Below, piece by piece: positions 58,809-64,000 of a stretch of 64,000 bases of DNA. A program made the position numbers and the translations under genes. This DNA is from Polyangium mundeleinium. Lineage in GTDB: Bacteria > Myxococcota_A > Polyangia > Polyangiales > Polyangiaceae. Below the pieces are notes generated by a model. That model saw only the letters and a list, made by a program, of their open reading frames with translations, had not been told where the DNA came from and ran no database searches. Numbering within the stretch: the first letter of the stretch is position 1; each line of letters begins with the position of its first letter. Where the stretch lies: NCBI RefSeq assembly GCF_028369105.1, contig NZ_JAQNDO010000001.1:4742501-4806500 (forward strand), read 5' to 3'.

Positions 58809-59855
58809 ATGACGGCGCGACCTCGTCTGCAGCGGGCTCTGCCCGGCGGGCTTCGGTTCGGGCGGGACCGCCGCGGCCCCAGGGCCAAAGGGTGCGTTTC
58901 GTTCGGACGCGTGGCGCTCGCCGCAGCGACGGGCCTCGCGTTCGCCTTCGTATCCCAAGCCGCGCGCGCGGACGATTTGCAGCAGTTCGAGCTCGGCAAG
59001 ACGCGCTTCGACGCAGCCGAGTACGACGAGGCGGCTACGCGTTTCACGGCGATGCTCGATCCGGCGCAGAAGCCTTGCGAGTCTGTCCCGACGAGCGGCA
59101 CTGCGCCGTGCCGCCTCACGGACACGGATCTCATCCAGCGCGCGCGCACGCTCCGCGCAGCCTCGCTCGTCGCGCTCAAGCGCTACGACGAGGCCGAGGC
59201 CGAGATCGCCACGATCCTCCGGCAAAACCCGACGTATTCGCCCGATCCCGCGGTGTTCCCGCAGGAGGTCGTGGATCGCTTCACGCTCGTGCGGGGTCGC
59301 CTGCGCGAGGAGCTCGACGCGGCGGAGCAGAAGCGCGCCGACGAGGAGCGGCAGCGGCGCATCGCGGAGCAGAAAGCGAAGGAGGAGGAAAAACGCTGGA
59401 TCGAGTCGCTCGTGAAGGCGGCCTCCGAGCGGCAGATCATCGTGCAAAACTCGCGCATCGTCGCGGCGATGCCGTTCGGCATCGGCCAGTTCCAGAACGG
59501 AAGCCGCAAGCTCGGCTGGACCTTCGCCATCACGCAGGCGTTCACGGGCGCGACGTCGATCGTCGCGTCGCAGGTCTTCAACTACTACGCGAGCTTCGAT
59601 CAGACGATCGCGACGGGGGCCGAGCGCGAGGAGCTCGTGCGTCGCCAGCAGATCACGCTGATCATCAACCAGGTCGCGTTCAGTCTATGGGCCGGTCTCA
59701 CGGTGGCGGGCATCGTGCAGGCGCAGATCGCGTACGTGCCGCAGAAGGTGACGATCGAGAAGCGCCCCGTGCCGCCGCGCCCCGCGGTGCGCGTCGTGCC
59801 GACGGTGGCGGTGACGCCGGACGGGTTTGGCGTGGGCGTCGTCGGCGCTTTTTGA
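58809..59855 (+). CDS. Exported TPR-like protein with membrane segments
   Basis: This 348-residue protein has an N-terminal basic extension and a signal-like helix (ALAAATGLAFAFVSQAARA, about residues 36-54). Residues about 58-130 contain tetratricopeptide-like helices (LGKTRFDAAEYDEAATRF, SLVALKRYDEAEAEI), then a charged coiled-coil (EEKRW, EQKRADEERQRR), and C-terminal hydrophobic segments with AMPFGIGQFQNGSRKLGWTF, which resembles DUF5683-type proteins. The role is unknown; it is probably a cell-envelope protein. It lies 85 bases after the coupled kinase gene. Confidence 0.6.
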   Translation: MTARPRLQRALPGGLRFGRDRRGPRAKGCVSFGRVALAAATGLAFAFVSQAARADDLQQFELGKTRFDAAEYDEAATRFTAMLDPAQKPCESVPTSGTAPCRLTDTDLIQRARTLRAASLVALKRYDEAEAEIATILRQNPTYSPDPAVFPQEVVDRFTLVRGRLREELDAAEQKRADEERQRRIAEQKAKEEEKRWIESLVKAASERQIIVQNSRIVAAMPFGIGQFQNGSRKLGWTFAITQAFTGATSIVASQVFNYYASFDQTIATGAEREELVRRQQITLIINQVAFSLWAGLTVAGIVQAQIAYVPQKVTIEKRPVPPRPAVRVVPTVAVTPDGFGVGVVGAF

Positions 59856-59887
59856 GCGCTTCGACGCAGAGAAAACCAACGCACCCT

Positions 59888-59995
59888 TGCATCGACCGCA
59901 TCGCGGTCGATGCACCAAAGGTCCAGGGCTGGCCCTGGTCCGGGTCGAGGGGTGGACAACCCCTCGTCGGGTCCGGGGTGAAACCCCGGCGCTAC
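59888..59995 (-). repeat. Structured 3'-end module, copy C
   Basis: Read on the minus strand from the 60000 stop, this gives GGGGTTTCACCCC, GGGGTTGTCCACCCC, CCAGGGC-CA-GCCCTGG and a perfect 12-bp stem (59888-59899 with 59903-59914, loop of 3). It is the same order as copies A and B, with different stem sequences. Confidence 0.8.
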
Positions 59996-59999
59996 GCTC

Positions 60000-60632
60000 T
60001 CAGGTGCTGCGGCTGCTCGTCGGCCTGACGCCCGGAGGGCCGTCGTTGTGCTCGCGGCAGCCGGTGCGCGACATCATTTTCGCGCGGAACGACACGCGGC
60101 CGCACGTGTCGCAGACGCAGAGGTTCTGGTCGTACAAGTTGCGGTTCGAAAGGATGTCGGCGGCGAAGAGGCTGAGCACGATGTCGCTCAGCGAGTCTTC
60201 CTTCTGCGGCCGCGCGATCCACGAGGCCTTCGTGCCGATGCCGATCGGCTGCACGCGGCTCGACTTCGTGGCGAGCTCGAGGAAGCCGTCCTCGGGTGGA
60301 TCCGTGATGAGTCCGCGCAACGTGAAGACGACGCGCGACCGCGCGCGGCCGAGGATGCGATCGAGCAACGCTTTCGTTGCTGAGGGCGGCGCGCCCACGG
60401 TGTTCAGCGTGTCGAGCAGGAGCGTGCCTGCCATCGGCTCGGCGACTTGGACGGGGCGCTGCATGCGGCCTGCGCGCACGAGGTACTCCTCGATCCATGT
60501 CTTGAGCTCCCGCGCGCCCATGGCCCCGATGCCGACACCCTCGACGAACGCGAGCGCTCCGATGAGTGCGCCGCGGTCGTTGTCCGCGCCGGTGAGGAGG
60601 GTCGGGATCGAGCTCGTGGACGTAGGAGGCAT
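60000..60632 (-). CDS. Conserved protein with a C-terminal zinc-finger motif
   Basis: I do not recognise this 210-residue protein. It starts with PPTSTSSIPTLL after AAAGGA (about eight bases upstream), has a mixed alpha/beta body with ELKTWIEEYLVRAGRM and LDTLNTVGAPPSATKALLDRIL, and ends with CDTCGRVSFRAK...C..H, a CX2C-X14-CX2H metal-binding pattern. The C-terminal zinc site suggests binding of nucleic acid or protein. The start at 60632 is set by that ribosome site; a longer upstream frame is not supported. A structured 3' module follows the stop. Confidence 0.55.
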   Translation of the reverse strand: MPPTSTSSIPTLLTGADNDRGALIGALAFVEGVGIGAMGARELKTWIEEYLVRAGRMQRPVQVAEPMAGTLLLDTLNTVGAPPSATKALLDRILGRARSRVVFTLRGLITDPPEDGFLELATKSSRVQPIGIGTKASWIARPQKEDSLSDIVLSLFAADILSNRNLYDQNLCVCDTCGRVSFRAKMMSRTGCREHNDGPPGVRPTSSRST

Positions 60633-60826
60633 CGCGGGTCCTTTCAGCGACGACGGGCGCTCGGAGGGGGCCCTGCAACGTGCAGTATCGCTCTGCTTCG
60701 CGGCGGGGCCAACATCGACGCCGGGGGGCGGGGGTCCACCTGCACGGCGCGCGAATCCTCGAAGGCCACAATGAGCGAAAATATCAGTGATTTCCGACCC
60801 GAACAACAGGGACGAGGGGCGCCCGC

Positions 60827-61588
60827 TCAAAGCTTCTCGAGGGCGACGATCCAGAAGCCCCCGAGGTGCCGGAGCGGGGAGTCGCAGAGCGCGCGCTCGG
60901 CTTGGACGAGGGCGCCGCGGACCAGCGGCACGCGCATCATGGCGGCCGCGGGGGTGACGATGCGCACGCCGCGCGACGCGCGGACGCGCACGCCGGCCGG
61001 GAAAAGGCGATGGGCGCCCCAGGGGCTGACGAATCGGGTGTAGACGGCGTCCTCCTTGGTGCGCGCGCTGATGGCGCCGGCAGGCAGGAAGCGCTTCACG
61101 AGACCACGCAGGCTCACAGGATTGTAGAGCTCGGCGAGGATGGTTCCACCCGGACGAACCACGCGCACCATCTCGGCGATTGCGCGTTCCAGCTCGCGGA
61201 CGTGCGGTAGCACCTTGAAGGCGCAGGCGACGTCGAAGCTCGCGTCGGGGAAGGGGAGGTCGGTCGCGCTGCCGACGGTGACGTCGAGGCCACGCGCGCG
61301 GGCTTTTTCCAGCATCCCGGGCGAGAGATCGACGCCGCGGGCCGTCCGCGTGAAGTCCGCGATGCGCCGAAGAAGCAGGCCCGTGCCGCAGCCGACCTCG
61401 AGCACGTCGCGGCCTTCGCCGAAGCGGCGGAGGAAGTCGATCTCGAGATCGTCGACGAGATCGTGGTAGCCCGACGTATCACGGCCGTCGCGCCGGTCCT
61501 CGTAACGCGCGGCGAACTCGTCGTAGTACGCGCGCGTCGCCTGGAGGTGGTCGTCGTGCGGGAGCGATTCTCGCGGCGCTTCGTTCAT
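60827..61588 (-). CDS. Class I SAM-dependent methyltransferase
   Basis: This 253-residue cytoplasmic enzyme has the Rossmann motif VLEVGCGTGLLL near residue 63, the acidic VDLSPGMLEKARARG strand, SATDLPFPDASFDVACAF and the VRPGGTILAELYNP strand (motifs I-IV). It belongs to the UbiE/COQ5-like methyltransferase group; substrates vary from quinones to small molecules and cannot be read here. A gap of 194 bases separates it from the zinc-finger gene. Confidence 0.85.
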   Translation of the reverse strand: MNEAPRESLPHDDHLQATRAYYDEFAARYEDRRDGRDTSGYHDLVDDLEIDFLRRFGEGRDVLEVGCGTGLLLRRIADFTRTARGVDLSPGMLEKARARGLDVTVGSATDLPFPDASFDVACAFKVLPHVRELERAIAEMVRVVRPGGTILAELYNPVSLRGLVKRFLPAGAISARTKEDAVYTRFVSPWGAHRLFPAGVRVRASRGVRIVTPAAAMMRVPLVRGALVQAERALCDSPLRHLGGFWIVALEKL

Positions 61589-61715
61589 CGCGGCCGGTTG
61601 TAGCCCAACGCGGACGTGATCGCAGCCCCCGGCGCGCGCAGCGGGGCGTGACGCCGCGCGCTGCCGGCCCTATGGATCGGTGGCCGCCGGACGGGCGGCC
61701 GGACAGGAGGCGACC

Positions 61716-62213
61716 ATGAAACCCGGCGATCACCCCGACTTCTACAGGCTCGCGCCCCCGCCGGGCACGTCGCGCGAGAGCACGATCGTCCTCGATCGCG
61801 AGGGTCGCTTCTGGCACGACGGCGCGCGCGTGGACCACCCCGCGCTCGAAGAGGCGCTCCATCGCTGGATCGCGCGGCACCCCGAGGACGGCCGGCTCAT
61901 CCTGACGAACGGCTACGACTGGTGTTACTTCCGCGCCGAGGAGACGCCGTTCGTCGTGCGCTTCGTCCGCGTCGAGGACGAGGGCCGCAGGGCGTTGCTC
62001 GTGCTCTCGGACGGCACGGAGGAGCTGCTCGATCCGCGCGTGCTCTCGGTGTCGAGCGAGGGCGTGGTGATCGCGCGGGTCAAGGCAGGCACGGAGGACG
62101 CGCGTTTCTCGCGGCACGCGCAGGCCGGCCTCGCGCCGCTGCTCGTGTCGGCCGAGCCTCCGATCGTGCGCGTGGGCGACGTGTCCGCAGAGCTCGCGAC
62201 GCGCGCTGCCTAG
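61716..62213 (+). CDS. DUF1285 family protein
   Basis: This 165-residue protein has the DUF1285 pattern: an N-terminal DFYRLAP, then STIVLDREGRFWHDGARVDHPALEEAL, a helix RWIARHPEDG and strands FVVRFVRVEDE. AGGAGG lies five bases upstream and fixes the start at 61716. The family is small and its function is unknown. Its stop codon overlaps that of the convergent TamB-like gene by 3 bases. Confidence 0.65.
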   Translation: MKPGDHPDFYRLAPPPGTSRESTIVLDREGRFWHDGARVDHPALEEALHRWIARHPEDGRLILTNGYDWCYFRAEETPFVVRFVRVEDEGRRALLVLSDGTEELLDPRVLSVSSEGVVIARVKAGTEDARFSRHAQAGLAPLLVSAEPPIVRVGDVSAELATRAA

Positions 62214-64000
62214 TAGCGGTACTGCCAGAACAGATCGAGGCCTGAGCTCGGCTGCTGGTTGATTCCTCCGAAGCCGAACGATCCGCGCAGCGCCCAGTTG
62301 CGCTTGAAGCGCCAGTCGAGGTTCAGCTCCGTGCGGTTCTCCGTGCCCTGCGTCGTGCCCGTGGGGCTCTGGATGCCTTCGAGGCGGCTCGACGCGGGCG
62401 AACCTTCGTAGCTCGCCTGTGCGGTCACGGTGTCGCCGAGCTCGTAGATCACCGTTGTACGGAGCCTGCCGGCCTCGGTCGTCCCGACGCGCGTGGACAG
62501 ACCTCGGAGCGGCGCGATCTGCGACAGGATCGCGTTGATCTGTGCCGAGGCGATCTCGCCGCCCACCACGCCCGCCGCCACGTCGGTTGCGCGCGGCGAC
62601 GCCTGCGCCGTCGCCTGCGACTGCGTGTCCTTCGACTCGGGCGTGTCGCCGATGAGGATCATCGACAGGATCGCCTGCTGCGACATCGGCGGGCTCGATC
62701 GGAAGCGGAGCTTCTGCTCGGTGATCGGCTTGAGATCCCCCACGTAGTCGACGAACACGCGCGTGCCGTCGGGCGCGTCCCAGCGCGCGGTCACGTTCAC
62801 GTAGGGGTTGCCCGCTTCCTCCGGCCGCAGGCGCACGAGGCCTCGTTCGATCTCGAACTTCTTGCCCACGATCTCGAACGAGCCGCGGCTGATCTCGACG
62901 TCGCCCGAGAGCTGCGTCTCGTCCGTGAGCGAGACGCGCGGCGGCGTGCTGCCGCCCGTGAGGTCGACATCCGCGCCCATCCCCTCGATCGTGATGTCGC
63001 CGAGCTCGAACGTGATCAGATACGCGAGCGCGTCCTTGGGGCGCTCTTCCTTCGGCGGGCCGAGCGCGTGCGAGACCACGACGTCGGGATTGGGATCGAG
63101 CGACTGCACGCCGCGCGTGCTCGACGCCGGCAGCGCGAGATGAAGATCGGGCACGCTCACGGTGAGCGACACCTCGCGCCCCTCCTTCTCCGCCGCGAGC
63201 ACGATCCTCCCGTGCGCGTGCCCGAGCGGCACGCCCTCGAACGTCACGGGCAGCTCCTCGTCGCGATCGATCGTGAGCTCGCCGTTCGCCTTCTGGAAGG
63301 CGAGGCCCTTCATCTGCACGATCGCAAAGCCCTCCACCGCGCCGCTGATGCCTTCGGCGCGGAGGTCGTCGAAGCGCAGCTCGCCCTTGTCCGTCGTGCG
63401 GATCGAGACGCGCGTGTTCTTGAACTCCTGGCCGATCTGCGGGACGTGGAAGACGCCGTTGCGCACCTCCATGTTCGCCTCGATGCGCCCGTCATCCTCG
63501 CCGAAGCGATGCAGGCCGACGCGCAGATCCCCGTCGAGCGAGCCGTCGAGCCGCGAGAGCGTCCCGGAGACGAGCGGCGTGAGGCTCGCGAGGCGGAACC
63601 GATTCGCCTTGAGGAGCAAGTCCGCGGGCCGCGTCGCGTCGATCCGCGGGACGATGCCTTGCCAGTCGACACCCGCGTACCCCGTGGCGTCGATGCGCCC
63701 GCCGCCACGACCTACGAGCTCGAGCTGCGCCACGCCGCGCGCGGGGTTGCCCGCGCCGCCGGGGTTTCCGATCGAGAGCTCCAGCGTGGTGCGATCGAAG
63801 GACGACTGGCTGCCGAGCTCCAGGCCCGACACCTCGATGCGCGCCGCGGCTTGGGGCTCGACGCCGCGCTGCTCGAAGCGGAGGACGCCGCTCACGCGGC
63901 CCGCGACGTCTCGATCTGCGAAGTACGGGATGAGCTCCAGGGGCAGATCACGAAGCGTCGCGCGCGCGTCGCCGCGCGGCGGGATGTCGCGGCCCGCGCG
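62210..64000 (-). CDS. TamB-like translocation/assembly protein, C-terminal part
   Basis: This is an open frame of 597 codons that runs past the window edge, so the N-terminal part is missing. The C-terminal end carries the TamB/DUF490 signature: repetitive beta strands, ADVDLTGGSTPPRVSLT, a final VSARIGTTE-like segment (STRVGTTEAGRLRTTVIYEL) and TELNLDWRFKRNWALRGSFG ending in YRY. TamB proteins span the periplasm to move lipids or help outer-membrane protein assembly. Full length would be well above 1000 residues. The stop overlaps the DUF1285 stop. Confidence 0.85.
   Translation of the reverse strand, partial: RAGRDIPPRGDARATLRDLPLELIPYFADRDVAGRVSGVLRFEQRGVEPQAAARIEVSGLELGSQSSFDRTTLELSIGNPGGAGNPARGVAQLELVGRGGGRIDATGYAGVDWQGIVPRIDATRPADLLLKANRFRLASLTPLVSGTLSRLDGSLDGDLRVGLHRFGEDDGRIEANMEVRNGVFHVPQIGQEFKNTRVSIRTTDKGELRFDDLRAEGISGAVEGFAIVQMKGLAFQKANGELTIDRDEELPVTFEGVPLGHAHGRIVLAAEKEGREVSLTVSVPDLHLALPASSTRGVQSLDPNPDVVVSHALGPPKEERPKDALAYLITFELGDITIEGMGADVDLTGGSTPPRVSLTDETQLSGDVEISRGSFEIVGKKFEIERGLVRLRPEEAGNPYVNVTARWDAPDGTRVFVDYVGDLKPITEQKLRFRSSPPMSQQAILSMILIGDTPESKDTQSQATAQASPRATDVAAGVVGGEIASAQINAILSQIAPLRGLSTRVGTTEAGRLRTTVIYELGDTVTAQASYEGSPASSRLEGIQSPTGTTQGTENRTELNLDWRFKRNWALRGSFGFGGINQQPSSGLDLFWQYRY

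Noticed and set aside
1-64000. tRNA genes, prophage, insertion sequence or integron
   Set aside because: No cloverleaf, integrase, transposase or phage structural gene could be recognised by reading; a tRNA scan would settle the tRNA point.

Overview
The window is about 64 kb of very GC-rich DNA with densely packed genes. It encodes five Hanks-type serine/threonine kinases, a hybrid histidine kinase, many lipoproteins with Gly-rich tails, and a DUF1592/DUF1552 pair. Together these point to a myxobacterium of the Sorangiineae/Polyangiaceae type; this is inferred from gene content, because no rRNA or tRNA gene is visible. I see no CRISPR array, prophage, insertion sequence or biosynthetic megasynthase. 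The window is a chromosomal core region with lineage-specific signalling and cell-surface genes mixed in.

Layout. 0-9 kb: a KGG-type stress protein, a sugar nucleotidyltransferase, a SEL1 lipoprotein, a TerB-like protein, an atypical kinase, an FKBP lipoprotein, a degenerate aldo/keto reductase and a membrane kinase locus (4.8-7.8 kb) that carries an apparent frameshift. 9-12.5 kb: a cofactor run, fabH-nadC-birA-queE. 12.7-17 kb: a secreted protein-arginine-deiminase-like lipoprotein coupled to a HEAT-like protein, and an AmpG/AT-1-like transporter. 17-22.6 kb: an EpmA-like EF-P modifier, pgsA, a TPR-AIM24 protein, hisA and DUF2288. 22.6-23.1 kb: a 21-bp tandem repeat. 23.1-28.7 kb: a surface cluster with a cytochrome-like lipoprotein, an outer-membrane protein and DUF1592/DUF1552. 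28.7-30.8 kb: hisB-hisH and a lipoprotein. 30.8-38 kb: lon, an HExxH membrane peptidase and a hybrid histidine kinase, joined by 4-bp overlaps. 38-44.4 kb: a TPR protein, a 1328-residue kinase/ATPase and a broken PAS-STAS regulator. 44.4-51 kb: an SGNH-like protein, a PLF-repeat protein coupled to hisS, ruvX and a zinc-ribbon membrane kinase. 50.7-53.9 kb: rpsO-pnp. 53.9-58.7 kb: lysA diverging from pyruvate kinase, which is coupled to another kinase. 58.8-64 kb: a TPR protein, a zinc-finger protein, a methyltransferase, DUF1285 and the C-terminal part of a TamB-like protein that runs off the edge.

Genes are often joined by ATGA or GTGA overlaps, so translational coupling is a main organising feature. 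The most notable non-coding signals are three copies of a structured 3'-end module (two at 12.4-12.8 kb, one at 59.9-60.0 kb) whose stems stay paired although their sequences differ, a 21-bp minisatellite between convergent genes, and a 122-bp inverted repeat that fills the gap between two stop codons at 3.3-3.4 kb.
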